Assembly (NCBI RefSeq): GCF_013403985.1
Contig: NZ_JABFDF010000001.1
Coordinates: 682,001 to 746,000 of the forward strand
DNA length: 64,000 nucleotides
Direction: 5' to 3'
From: Winogradskyella ludwigii
GTDB lineage: Bacteria; Bacteroidota; Bacteroidia; Flavobacteriales; Flavobacteriaceae
Shown here: in pieces, positions 34,357 through 43,989 of the stretch
Position numbering within the stretch: the stretch's first letter is position 1
Layout of the letters: every line of letters starts with the position of its first letter
Program-made: the position numbers and the translations under genes
Notes under the pieces: generated by a model
Databases searched by the model: none
What the model was told of the DNA's origin: nothing
Seen by the model: only the letters and a program-made list of their open reading frames with translations

Positions 34357-36639
34357 ATGTATAGTTCCAAACCTAATGTTGTTATTATCTTATTTGCCCT
34401 ATTTTCTTTTATAGGACAAACTTTAAAAGCTCAGGACGACATTATACCTAGTATTTTTGATAAGGCTTGTACTTTTGATAGTTACCGCTTAGATATACTA
34501 GTTAAAAATGACAGCCTTTACAAAGCAACAGTTCTTCTTAATGAAGCGATTAGTTTTTCTAAAAAATACAATCTAAAAGCTACAGAAGCCAAATCCTATA
34601 ATGCCATGGGGCTTGTTTTGTCTAAGATGTATAATTTTAAGAAAGCGGCTAGCTACCAAGAACAAGCCTTAAAAATTTACGATTCACTTATCGATGACAA
34701 AGGACGAGATCTTGCTCTTCATGGATTAGTCAGAACCTACACGTTAGAAAAAAACAATACAAAATTTGATAGTATTTACCCTATCGCTCAACAACTATCT
34801 AAGACATTAAATAGTGAGGTTTATTTTCTTAACCTCAATCACAAATTAAAAAAAGACTATTATAGCCTTGATAATGCAAGTTTATTAGCCGTATCTAACT
34901 TAGCTTTAAACCTTTTAAAAACCACTGATTTTGAAAATTTAAATTACTCTAAAAGTTATAAAACAAAACATCTAAAGGCATATTTATTTCAATCTTACAG
35001 CTATTACAATGGTATTGCTAACGCCAAATTAGATCTTAACAACCCTAGTAATTACGATGTCATCTTTTCTATTAATGAAAATGATTTAGAAGCTTCATTA
35101 AAGACAGATATAAATTCTATTAGAAAGATAGCGACACTAAACTATTACAAATACCTTTACTACACTCGTGCCAATAAAAATTTAGATTCTGCAAATAAAT
35201 ATATTTTAAAATCCGATTCTTATAAATATGACGCACTTGCAAGTATCGATGAGAAAAACATAAGAAATGGAGATTTAATTTATAAAATAGTTAATGCAGA
35301 GCAAAAGCTAAACTTAGCTAATGAAAAACGTGTAAAGGATTTAAAAACTGCTAAAACATTCATAGTAACTACAGCTATAATGAGCATCTTGTTAATTATT
35401 ACACTAACAATTTTCTTTTTTTATTTTAAAGCTAAAAAGAACATGATACGTATGAATAAAGCCTTAAAAGGCTCTAATTCTAGACTTTTAGAAATTGATA
35501 AAGATCGGTTAGAATTTTTCTCAATTTTAAGTCATGAGTTACGTACACCAATTTATGGCATTAGTGGTTTAGCAACACTTATAGATCAAGAAAAAGATGG
35601 TTCTAAGCGACAATCTTATTTAGATTCTTTAATATCATCAAGTAATTACTTATCTATTTTAATTGATAATATTCTACAAGCCAATCGCTTAAAATTTGAA
35701 AAGAAAAACCTTCGTGAAAAGCCCGATAAAATTCGAAAAATAGTTAATCATGTAATGAGTACTGTGGCAATTGCGGCGAAAAACAAAGGTTTAGATCTTG
35801 AAGTTCATATAGACTCCTCTGATGAAGAAGAACACATATTAGTAGATAAAGTCGCGTTTAGCCAAATATTAATCAATTTAGCCTACAATGCTATTCGATA
35901 TACAAAAGAAGGACATGTGGCTATCAATGTTTTTGAAAAGGCTAGAAACGAGACTGATATTACTTTACGTTTTGAAGTTAAAGATACAGGAATAGGCATT
36001 AAAGAAGAACATAGACATGTTGTTTTTAGTGCTTTTGAAAACAAAACATTTTTAAATAAAAATAGTAGCGGATCTGGTTTAGGCTTATATATCGTGAAGA
36101 CTTTATTAAAAAGTCATGATTCAGACATCGATTTTGTTTCTACACCTAATGAAGGCACATGTTTTTTCTTTGAAATCACATTTAAGTTTGCAGATACCAT
36201 AAATAATAAAAACGCAATATCCTTTTTACCAAAAAGAGACATGCGTATTTTAATTGTTGATGATAACAAAATAAACCTTTTAATCACTCAAAAAAATATT
36301 GAAAAAATAAAAGGTTACAGCTGTAAAACATGTTCTGACGGTAAAGAAGCTATTTCTTTAGTAAAAGCAAAAGACTATGATTTGGTTTTAACCGACATTA
36401 ATATGCCTGATATGGATGGTTACGAAGTTGCAAAACACATAAGAATGTTTAATTCTGGAATTCCTATATTAGCCCTTACTGCTTTAAATTCTAACGAAAT
36501 CTCAGTTAAAGCCGAAGCTGCAGGTATAGATCATATTATTACCAAACCTTATATTTTTGATGATTTTAAGGCTACAATAATATCGTATAGTGGCAACAAC
36601 TCAAATTATTGTAGAATCATGGATCCGGAAGCAATATAA
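34357..36639 (+). CDS. Hybrid sensor histidine kinase with TPR-type sensor and C-terminal receiver
   Basis: 760 residues: signal peptide (1-25), a helical TPR-like periplasmic part (about 45-320, with KATEAKSYNAMGLVLSKM), one TM near 335-355, then HisKA with SILSHELRTPIYGISGL (His393), HATPase with NLAYNAIRYTKEGHV, DTGIGI and GSGLGLYIVK, and a receiver domain from about 625 (ILIVDDNK, phospho-acceptor Asp680 in LTDINMPDMDGYE, Lys in ITKPY). There is no DNA-binding output and no neighbouring regulator, so phosphotransfer goes to a protein encoded elsewhere. The tail overlaps the convergent flavoprotein by 34 bases. Confidence 0.92.
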   Translation: MYSSKPNVVIILFALFSFIGQTLKAQDDIIPSIFDKACTFDSYRLDILVKNDSLYKATVLLNEAISFSKKYNLKATEAKSYNAMGLVLSKMYNFKKAASYQEQALKIYDSLIDDKGRDLALHGLVRTYTLEKNNTKFDSIYPIAQQLSKTLNSEVYFLNLNHKLKKDYYSLDNASLLAVSNLALNLLKTTDFENLNYSKSYKTKHLKAYLFQSYSYYNGIANAKLDLNNPSNYDVIFSINENDLEASLKTDINSIRKIATLNYYKYLYYTRANKNLDSANKYILKSDSYKYDALASIDEKNIRNGDLIYKIVNAEQKLNLANEKRVKDLKTAKTFIVTTAIMSILLIITLTIFFFYFKAKKNMIRMNKALKGSNSRLLEIDKDRLEFFSILSHELRTPIYGISGLATLIDQEKDGSKRQSYLDSLISSSNYLSILIDNILQANRLKFEKKNLREKPDKIRKIVNHVMSTVAIAAKNKGLDLEVHIDSSDEEEHILVDKVAFSQILINLAYNAIRYTKEGHVAINVFEKARNETDITLRFEVKDTGIGIKEEHRHVVFSAFENKTFLNKNSSGSGLGLYIVKTLLKSHDSDIDFVSTPNEGTCFFFEITFKFADTINNKNAISFLPKRDMRILIVDDNKINLLITQKNIEKIKGYSCKTCSDGKEAISLVKAKDYDLVLTDINMPDMDGYEVAKHIRMFNSGIPILALTALNSNEISVKAEAAGIDHIITKPYIFDDFKATIISYSGNNSNYCRIMDPEAI

Positions 36640-37823
36640 GCACTCGTCCAAGCATTCTGAAAATTAAAACCACCTGTAACCGCATCTACATTAATTACTT
36701 CTCCTGCAAAATAAAGATTAGGAATACGCTTACTTTCAAACGTTTTAAAATTTACTTCTTTTAAATCTACTCCTCCAGCGGTAACAAATTCTTCTTTAAA
36801 TGTACTTTTACCTGTAACTTGAAAAATTGCACTAGTTAATTGGTTAGCCAATGCCTCTAACTCTATTTTATTTAAGTCTGCCCATCGTTTTGTCTCTTCA
36901 ATATTTGAAGCTAGAACCAACTGTTTCCATAACCGTTTTGGCAGATCGAATTGTGTTAAGTTAATTACCGTTTTCCTTGCAAATTCTTGCTTAAAACTCT
37001 TTAGTTCATCTAAGCATGATTCAAATTCTTGTTGGATAAAATTAATTTTAATTTCAAAGTTATAATTCAATTTTGCTAATTCTACAGCACCAAATGCAGA
37101 TAGCTTTAAAATGGCTGGTGCACTCATACCTACGTGTGTAATTAACAGTGGACCTTGAGATTCTAAATCGGTTCCAACAACACTAATATCTACATGTTTT
37201 GCAACAACACCAGGAATATCTTTAATTCGTTTGTCCTTAATATCAAAAGTAAAAAGTGATGGCACAGGATTAATGATGGTATGCCCTAAATCTTCCAGTA
37301 ATTTCCAGACTTTAGGATTACTTCCTGTAGCAACCATTAATTTTTTAGATTCAAAATTACCTTGGGAGGTTTCAATATTAAAACCATTTTCTAAGGCTTT
37401 AATCGTCTTCACGGAATGATTATAAAGCACCTCAACATTATGCTTATTAGCTTCATCTAGAAAACAATCTATTATAGTTTGAGACGAATTTGATAGTGGA
37501 AACATTCTACCATCCTCTTCAATTTTTAACTCTACACCACGCTCTTCAAACCACGCAATAGTATCTCCTGTCATAAAACTATGAAATGGACCAAGTAATT
37601 CTTTTTCGCCTCTTGGATAGTTTAAAACCAATTCTGAGGGTATAAACTCTGCATGTGTAACATTACATCGTCCGCCTCCAGAAATTTTCACTTTTTGTAA
37701 TCCTTCTTTACCACGCTCTAATATAGCAACAGATAATTCTGGATGTTTTTCGGCAATATTAATAGCAGCAAAAAAACCTGCTGCTCCACCACCAATGATT
37801 ATAATATCTTTTGTCTGAGACAT
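36606..37823 (-). CDS. YhiN/HI0933-type NAD(P)/FAD-dependent oxidoreductase
   Basis: 405 residues with the dinucleotide motif IIGGGAAGFFAAINIAEKHP at the N-terminus, the KVKISGGGRCNVTHAE motif near residue 46 that defines the HI0933 family, ATGSNPKVWK near 166, and VTAGGVDLKEVNFKTFES then YFAGEVINVDAVTGGFNFQ near the C-terminus. FAD-binding and cytosolic. The family includes BaiN, but most members have no known substrate. The 3' end overlaps the convergent histidine kinase gene by 34 bases. Confidence 0.9.
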   Translation of the reverse strand: MSQTKDIIIIGGGAAGFFAAINIAEKHPELSVAILERGKEGLQKVKISGGGRCNVTHAEFIPSELVLNYPRGEKELLGPFHSFMTGDTIAWFEERGVELKIEEDGRMFPLSNSSQTIIDCFLDEANKHNVEVLYNHSVKTIKALENGFNIETSQGNFESKKLMVATGSNPKVWKLLEDLGHTIINPVPSLFTFDIKDKRIKDIPGVVAKHVDISVVGTDLESQGPLLITHVGMSAPAILKLSAFGAVELAKLNYNFEIKINFIQQEFESCLDELKSFKQEFARKTVINLTQFDLPKRLWKQLVLASNIEETKRWADLNKIELEALANQLTSAIFQVTGKSTFKEEFVTAGGVDLKEVNFKTFESKRIPNLYFAGEVINVDAVTGGFNFQNAWTSAYIASGSMILQ

Positions 37824-37863
37824 GAAATGTATTTAAGAAAATGAGAATTTATATACTTACCAA

Positions 37864-39213
37864 CTAAACTTCAAAGGTGAATTCTGAAGGGTTTACGTTT
37901 TCGAGTTTGGCAATATAAGATTTTATAACCTCAATATCTCTATCATTTTCATGACTATTTAATGCGTCTGTTTTAAGATTTATAATTTCATTAATAATTA
38001 TTTCTTTATAATCTTTATTAAGCACGTCATTTTGTTGAAGCAAATACTGAAACATTATAAATAATTTTTGAACCACAATTATATCATGTTTACAATACGT
38101 TCTAAGCGCTGCCATTACATTATACAAGAGCGCTTCAAAGCTTACCGTATTAATATAAATAAGGGCTTTATCATCTTCATTAAAATAATAACTCTTATCT
38201 TTTTTACACATTCTCAAGGCAAACAATTCTGTTAAATAATCTATAGCGTTAATACAGGTTCCGGGATCATTAATTCCTGGAGACATTGCTTTTACAGCAA
38301 TCTCTGTTATTTGTTTGTAAGCCAAAATATAATTTTCAGAAATAAGTTCGCTATTAGAAAACGTAAGCGCTTCTAATAGTTTTTCCTCTAATTTCTCCTC
38401 GTTATCTATATTTTTATCTGTGTTTTCATTAACATTTCCTGTATACCTTAAAACAGCAATACCTTTAAGAATATAAGCGCCTTTTATAGGGACAATTTCA
38501 ATATTTAAATCGTGATCTTCTGCTAGTGTAGCTAAAGTGTTTAAACTTACATCTTGCATATAACCTGTAGTATTGGCTATGACACTTTTCCAATTGGACG
38601 TGTCTTCAAAATCTGTATCGATATAACTTTCAGCTTCAACTAATTTTTCTAATCGTTGTTTAGACTGCCTAAAGATCTTATCCATAATTGTATTCACTTG
38701 AATTTCTTGAGAAATAGAATGAATAAAATAAATAAAGGCTCCTAAGCTAAAAGTCATAAAAACAATACTTAAAAGTACTGAGAAACCTGGCATTTGGTAT
38801 TTATCTCCATCTGGTGTAATAGATACTAACGTAAAAATACAGTAGAGTAATGTTGCATTATAAATGCCTAAAATAATTTGATGTCTTTTGTTAGATATTA
38901 ATCCAGGAAGGACTCTAGGTGAAAAATTACTAGATGCCTGATTCAGTAAAATCATAACTAACGAGAAGCTAAAAACCATTATAGAAATAAGACCTGCTAT
39001 AAACGTGGTAAGTAAACTCCTTGCCGTTTCTGTATTATTTACAACTAAAACAGGTGCATGTTTTACTAAATATTTAGAAATACCTTGACTTTCTAAATAG
39101 ATCATAAAAAAAGCAAAGAGCAAACCAAATAAACTAATAATAGAAGGATAAAAAGCGATATTACTTTCTAATCGTTTAAGTGAATTCCAGAATTTATAGA
39201 TAAAACTTTTCAC
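37864..39213 (-). CDS. DUF2254 membrane protein
   Basis: 449 residues beginning with GTG (39211-39213); the ATG two bases upstream is out of frame and runs into TGA. Four TM segments lie within the first 170 residues, including the segment LLTTFIAGLISIMVFSFSLV followed by LNQASSNFSPRVLPGLI, a hallmark of DUF2254. The rest is cytosolic with the family motif AVKAMSPGINDPGTCINA near 310. No function established. It stands 9 bases downstream of the large phosphoesterase-barrel gene on the same strand, so the two may be cotranscribed. Confidence 0.88.
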   Translation of the reverse strand: MKSFIYKFWNSLKRLESNIAFYPSIISLFGLLFAFFMIYLESQGISKYLVKHAPVLVVNNTETARSLLTTFIAGLISIMVFSFSLVMILLNQASSNFSPRVLPGLISNKRHQIILGIYNATLLYCIFTLVSITPDGDKYQMPGFSVLLSIVFMTFSLGAFIYFIHSISQEIQVNTIMDKIFRQSKQRLEKLVEAESYIDTDFEDTSNWKSVIANTTGYMQDVSLNTLATLAEDHDLNIEIVPIKGAYILKGIAVLRYTGNVNENTDKNIDNEEKLEEKLLEALTFSNSELISENYILAYKQITEIAVKAMSPGINDPGTCINAIDYLTELFALRMCKKDKSYYFNEDDKALIYINTVSFEALLYNVMAALRTYCKHDIIVVQKLFIMFQYLLQQNDVLNKDYKEIIINEIINLKTDALNSHENDRDIEVIKSYIAKLENVNPSEFTFEV

Positions 39214-39222
39214 ATTTATAGT

Positions 39223-42200
39223 TTAAAAATTCACACCAAAACCAAATGAGAACCGAAGCCCTTCTGTACTATTAAAGAAATTAAAAGTTCCTGAAAGCGA
39301 CTCTGCAGCAGTGACCCAAAAACCACCACCATAATCGTTATGCCATTTATCTGAACCATCTCCTGACAACCAAACTCTACCAACATCGAAGCCACCAAAC
39401 ACACCAAACTGCATTGGCAACACACTTGTTCTAAATGAATTGAAGCTATAACGTAAATCTGCACTTGTTACCAAGGATCGCGCTCCTGTAAATCGTTCTG
39501 TTCTAAAACCTCTTAAACCAGAATCTCCTCCAATATTAGCGGCTTGGTAAAACAGTAAATCATTACCTATTCTAAACTGACTCTTAACATCTGTTTTTAA
39601 TACTAATTTTCTGTTTTTAGACAACGCATTATAAAAGCCTAAATCAGCATTAACATAACCATAAGCACTATCAGCATCACTAAATTCCGATTTCGCACCT
39701 GCATTTACTAGGAATGTCATTCCTCGAGTTGGATTAATCTTATTATCAAAACTTCCGTAATTAAATTCTCCTTCTAGACCACCAAAGAATCGTCTTTTAT
39801 AAAAATCTGTATTTGTTTCTGGTATTAAATCTGTAATAGATCTATTGTCTGTAGCTTCTAATTCTATACCTTCTACTATAGCTCTAACCCCATAATCACT
39901 ACCAAAATTTCCTCTTTTAAAGATTCCTGCATTCACTCTATAAATACTTGTTCTAACACGATTATAGTCTAAATCGTCATCAAAATTTACAGTTTCATTA
40001 CCATAGCCAAAGAAGTTATTTGTAAAATTTTCTGATGTAAATTCACTACCAATACGTAGATTCCAATCATTCATTATATTAGAAAATTCTCCATCATAAT
40101 TTAATGCAAAACCACTGGTTGCAAAGAAATAACCTCCCTTAAAACGATGTTGACTAGAAAATGGGTTGCGTTGAAATCCTTGTTTTGTAAGTGTATAAGA
40201 TAATCCAACAGCTACACCATCATCTGGATTATAAGCTACTGCTGGTGTCATTACCTTATTATTTAAGATGTTTTTTTCATAATTAAACAAATTCAAATTA
40301 TAAACATCTGTAAACCTTATAGTGCCACCTTTGTTTTCTTTTACAGTGTTTTTCTTACTTTCATGGTCGTAAACTTTTACTCTTCTACCCGATTTTATAA
40401 TATAGGTATCATTTTGTTGACCTCCGATAAGCCTTGTAAAAATAAGGTTGCTTCCTTTTCCTGTTACTTCAAAAATATCTTTGTCATCTAAACCATAAAT
40501 CCAAAGTTCTTTGGTTACATCTCTGTTAAACACTTTATCTACAATGACATCTGCTTTTTCGCCACCTTTAATTCTAGAAATTATAACACGCGTTTCTTTA
40601 TCTCCTTGACGAATAACTTCAATGTAATCATCTTTATCTGTGCCAGTTAAAATAACAAGCTTATTTAAGTACTCATAATATCGTGTAGCGATATCAACAA
40701 GATTTGCTTTCCTTCCTTTTAAGTTTTGCTTAATTTCTTCTAAGGTTTTATCTTGTACTTCTTTAGGTACTTTTTTGAATGCTTCTTCAATTATGTCATC
40801 AGTTATATGCTCTTGAAGAAATTTGGCATGCTTTAACCACGTGTCTTTATCTGCCTTTTGAATTAATGTACGATCTAGTTTAATTCCAGCATTATTCATC
40901 CATTTAATATCCTTCAAACTATCATCATAAACCTGAAGTTGTTTTGACGCGCCTGTAATTACACGTACCACGTCTAACAATGCTCCATCAAAATTTGAAA
41001 ACACCTGATCTCTGTCTCTAGGAATTGGTCTGAATAATTTATCTCCATTAGGCTGATCAAACTGAGCCCAACGCCATTGATCTTGATGCCTGTCCCAATC
41101 TCCAATTAACATATCGAATAATCGTGCTCTTACATAAGCATTTTCATCAATTTTATACTTTTCATCTTCTCGAACTTTTGCTATAATATCGTGTGTACTT
41201 TCTATATCATCTGCATACCCAAAATTACGATCTCCTGTATAATTTTCTTCCGGTCGTTCTTCAATCATATATAATTCTCCACCATAATCTTCATTGTAAG
41301 CACCCATATATTTATGCTTCGGAATATAATAAAGCTTGGGATTGGTATGATAGATTTCAGCAGCATCTGACAAATCTGGAACTACTGAAAACGCGTAAGG
41401 GTGAGCAGCCGTATAAAAATCGAGTACTAAACCTTCCACTTCAGTTCTTTCAAATTCGTCTTGTATGTAGGTTTCTTTAAATAGAACGGTCTGCAAATAT
41501 TGAGTCGCACTTTTGCGTAATGCTCGCATATTTAATTCTCGTCCATCTTTTGTTTTTAGTCTTAAAGATCTTGTTTGATGACCGCCTCCTTTTCTTACAA
41601 TCTCTAAACCTCCATACAACGTATCTAAAGTTGCTACTTTTGCTTTTATCTTTGTACTGTAAACGTCTCTGTAGTGTTTTCCCCAAACGGATTCGAAGAA
41701 GCCTGTTTTATCGGTTTCTTCTTTAGCATAAATTGAAACCTCTACTTCATTAGGAAAGGAATCTTGTAATTGTGAAGTATCATATAATTTTTTAGGCTGA
41801 AATATTTCATTCTCAAACAACACCTTTGGTTCACCATTTTCTGCACTATACATTTTAACCCAAGTACTCCCATCTTTATACACAACAAGTTCAGCAAAAC
41901 CCTGCCCTCCATAACTAAATAACCCATTATTACTTAATGCTACTCCTGAACCTTTAGAACCAGAACCAGAAACAACTTGTTTTATTCCATCATTTTCTAT
42001 GTATTGCATAGTATGTTCATGTCCCGAAACAAAGACCACATTCTTCTCGTCAATGGCCAAAGTTTCAATACGCTTCATTAATTCATTATAGCGTTCATTA
42101 TAACGATCCTGTATAGAGACACCTCCTTGTGTTCTTACTTGAGTCAACAAAGTCGCTAAAATTGGTAATGGTATTTTTTTCTGTGTTGGAAATAAATGCT

Positions 42201-42921
42201 TTTCTGCTGCGTAATAACCACCGTGAGTTCCATTAGTAAACATAGGATGGTGCATGGCAATAATGGTTGTTTTATTTTGTGCTTTTTTAAGTTCTCCTTC
42301 TAATTCTTGAAAAAAACGCTCTCTTGTTTTTATCTCACAGTCATCGTTTATTGTTGGGTTGGTATTCCAGTTTTCTAAATACCATTGCGTATCAATCACG
42401 ATTAGTTTTACATTATCCCCAATATCAAAATCTTCAATGGGACAGCCATTTTCTGGCTGAAATGTATTTTTCCCTAAAGCCTTTTCTATATATTTTTCTT
42501 GACCTTTAAGTCCTTTTAACCCATTGGCATACCAATCGTGATTACCAGGAATAAAAAGCACATCTCCATTAAATTCTTTTACTGCTTTAATCTGAACGTC
42601 TAATGCTAATTCTGCTTCTGCTCTATCTGGATGATCCTCATCTGGTAAACCTGCAGGATAAATATTGTCTCCTAAAAAAATAACAACATCATCTTTTGTA
42701 TTAGTACTAGAAATATGGTTATTAAAAGCTTTTAGCCCATTAGACATATCACCTGAATAGGATTTACCAGCATCTCCGATAAGAAAAAAACGTTTGTCTA
42801 TTTCTTTTTCTGGAGCTTTATTTTCTATTAATTTTTCGTCTTTGTACTGTGCTTTTTTGGTCGCACAAGCACTAACGAGAAGCAAAATTGCTATAGCAAA
42901 TATTTTATAATGGTTTTTCAT
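39223..42921 (-). CDS. Lipoprotein with metallophosphoesterase, kinase-like middle region and Omp85-type barrel
   Basis: 1232 residues. A lipoprotein signal ends SAC (Cys19). Residues 44-350 form an intact calcineurin-type phosphoesterase: GDAG (50), LGDNIYP (84), GNHDW (126), AMHHP (224) and GHEH (300-303), closest to purple acid phosphatase-like enzymes. Residues about 430-660 contain YGGLEIVRKGGGHQTRS, LIGDWDRHQDQW (D608, D610) and PRDRDQVFSNFDG (D636, D638), a layout that resembles atypical kinases such as CotH/FAM20, by eye only. From about 880 a beta barrel with LRGFRTERFTGARSLV and a C-terminal FSFGFGVNF follows the Omp85 pattern. Likely placed in the outer membrane. Confidence 0.87.
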   Translation of the reverse strand: MKNHYKIFAIAILLLVSACATKKAQYKDEKLIENKAPEKEIDKRFFLIGDAGKSYSGDMSNGLKAFNNHISSTNTKDDVVIFLGDNIYPAGLPDEDHPDRAEAELALDVQIKAVKEFNGDVLFIPGNHDWYANGLKGLKGQEKYIEKALGKNTFQPENGCPIEDFDIGDNVKLIVIDTQWYLENWNTNPTINDDCEIKTRERFFQELEGELKKAQNKTTIIAMHHPMFTNGTHGGYYAAEKHLFPTQKKIPLPILATLLTQVRTQGGVSIQDRYNERYNELMKRIETLAIDEKNVVFVSGHEHTMQYIENDGIKQVVSGSGSKGSGVALSNNGLFSYGGQGFAELVVYKDGSTWVKMYSAENGEPKVLFENEIFQPKKLYDTSQLQDSFPNEVEVSIYAKEETDKTGFFESVWGKHYRDVYSTKIKAKVATLDTLYGGLEIVRKGGGHQTRSLRLKTKDGRELNMRALRKSATQYLQTVLFKETYIQDEFERTEVEGLVLDFYTAAHPYAFSVVPDLSDAAEIYHTNPKLYYIPKHKYMGAYNEDYGGELYMIEERPEENYTGDRNFGYADDIESTHDIIAKVREDEKYKIDENAYVRARLFDMLIGDWDRHQDQWRWAQFDQPNGDKLFRPIPRDRDQVFSNFDGALLDVVRVITGASKQLQVYDDSLKDIKWMNNAGIKLDRTLIQKADKDTWLKHAKFLQEHITDDIIEEAFKKVPKEVQDKTLEEIKQNLKGRKANLVDIATRYYEYLNKLVILTGTDKDDYIEVIRQGDKETRVIISRIKGGEKADVIVDKVFNRDVTKELWIYGLDDKDIFEVTGKGSNLIFTRLIGGQQNDTYIIKSGRRVKVYDHESKKNTVKENKGGTIRFTDVYNLNLFNYEKNILNNKVMTPAVAYNPDDGVAVGLSYTLTKQGFQRNPFSSQHRFKGGYFFATSGFALNYDGEFSNIMNDWNLRIGSEFTSENFTNNFFGYGNETVNFDDDLDYNRVRTSIYRVNAGIFKRGNFGSDYGVRAIVEGIELEATDNRSITDLIPETNTDFYKRRFFGGLEGEFNYGSFDNKINPTRGMTFLVNAGAKSEFSDADSAYGYVNADLGFYNALSKNRKLVLKTDVKSQFRIGNDLLFYQAANIGGDSGLRGFRTERFTGARSLVTSADLRYSFNSFRTSVLPMQFGVFGGFDVGRVWLSGDGSDKWHNDYGGGFWVTAAESLSGTFNFFNSTEGLRFSFGFGVNF

Positions 42922-42993
42922 AATTCTAAGTAAGCTTCAAAGCAAAACAATTTCTGATCTACTCTTTAATCGTTATACTCTTAATAGTATTAG

Positions 42994-43935
42994 TTATCGT
43001 TTTTCCCAAAGACTATCTGTAAAATAGTGTTTACAATCTAAGAAATTACCGTTTTCATTAAAATTAGCATTATGTGCTAAATCTCTGATTTCTTCTAGTG
43101 CATATTTTTTTGAAAGCTCTGTCCAAATAAGCTCATCGTAATCAAAACTAATAGTTTCGTTTATGGCTTTAAGTTGTACAACTTGCTTTCTAAGACTTAC
43201 AATATAACTCTTTACATCTCCTGTTATAGGATTGTAATGACTATAAAAATCAAAATCATCGATTTTAAAATCAGCATCTAATTCTCTATTGATTCTTATT
43301 AATAAATTAAGATTAAAACGTTTTGTAATACCATGTTTATCGAAATATGCATTTTGAATAATAATTGGATTTTTCTTTAAATCGAAACCCGTTAAAAGCT
43401 TATCTCCAACTTTCATATTCTTATGAAAAAGCTCTAATAATTCTTTAGCTTCATTTTCTTGATAATTACCAATATTACCACCCAAAAACAATAATAAACT
43501 TTGACGGTCGCTTTCTCTATTGCCTTTTAATATTTCAAAATAATCGCCAACCTTAGGTTTAATTTTTAGACTCGGTAATTTTACTTTTAGTTGCTGCGTA
43601 AGAATATCAATGGCCTCTTGAGAAATATCGATTGGTACGTAGTAAAAATCCACATTATTATTTACCAAATATTCTAAGAGTTTAAAGGTTTTAAACCCAT
43701 CTCCAGCACCTAATTCTATAATATTAAATGGTCCAGAAAACTTAAGAGCTTCAACGATTTGTTTAGACTGCATGGAAAGAATCTCAAATTCTGCATTGGT
43801 TGGATAATAGTCTGGCATATTCATGATTTCTTGAAAAATGCGGCTTCCATTATCATCATAAAAATATTTTGAAGAGATATATTTATGTTTAGCTGTTAAA
43901 CCTTTGAGGATATCTTTTGCGAATGTATTTGTCAT
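42994..43935 (-). CDS. egtD: L-histidine N-alpha-methyltransferase (EgtD)
   Basis: 313 residues: SAM-binding IIELGAGDGFKTFKLLEYL near residue 80, YVPIDISQEAIDIL, LLLFLGGNIGNYQ near 150 and TGFDLKKNP near 190, followed by the C-terminal SYIVSLRKQVV region. N-terminal YFYDDNGSRIFQEIMNMPDYYPTNAE is the family's His-binding segment. It trimethylates histidine to hercynine, the substrate of EgtB encoded 54 bases upstream on the same strand. Confidence 0.93.
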   Translation of the reverse strand: MTNTFAKDILKGLTAKHKYISSKYFYDDNGSRIFQEIMNMPDYYPTNAEFEILSMQSKQIVEALKFSGPFNIIELGAGDGFKTFKLLEYLVNNNVDFYYVPIDISQEAIDILTQQLKVKLPSLKIKPKVGDYFEILKGNRESDRQSLLLFLGGNIGNYQENEAKELLELFHKNMKVGDKLLTGFDLKKNPIIIQNAYFDKHGITKRFNLNLLIRINRELDADFKIDDFDFYSHYNPITGDVKSYIVSLRKQVVQLKAINETISFDYDELIWTELSKKYALEEIRDLAHNANFNENGNFLDCKHYFTDSLWEKR

Positions 43936-43989
43936 TTAAATAAGAAAATTTATTACAGATAATGATTTTGTATGTTTTACTGTATTAGC

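Noticed and set aside
41193..41927. Several 60-95-codon frames on both strands inside the large phosphoesterase-barrel gene
   Set aside because: They are shadows of the 1232-codon gene, with biased composition and no family match.
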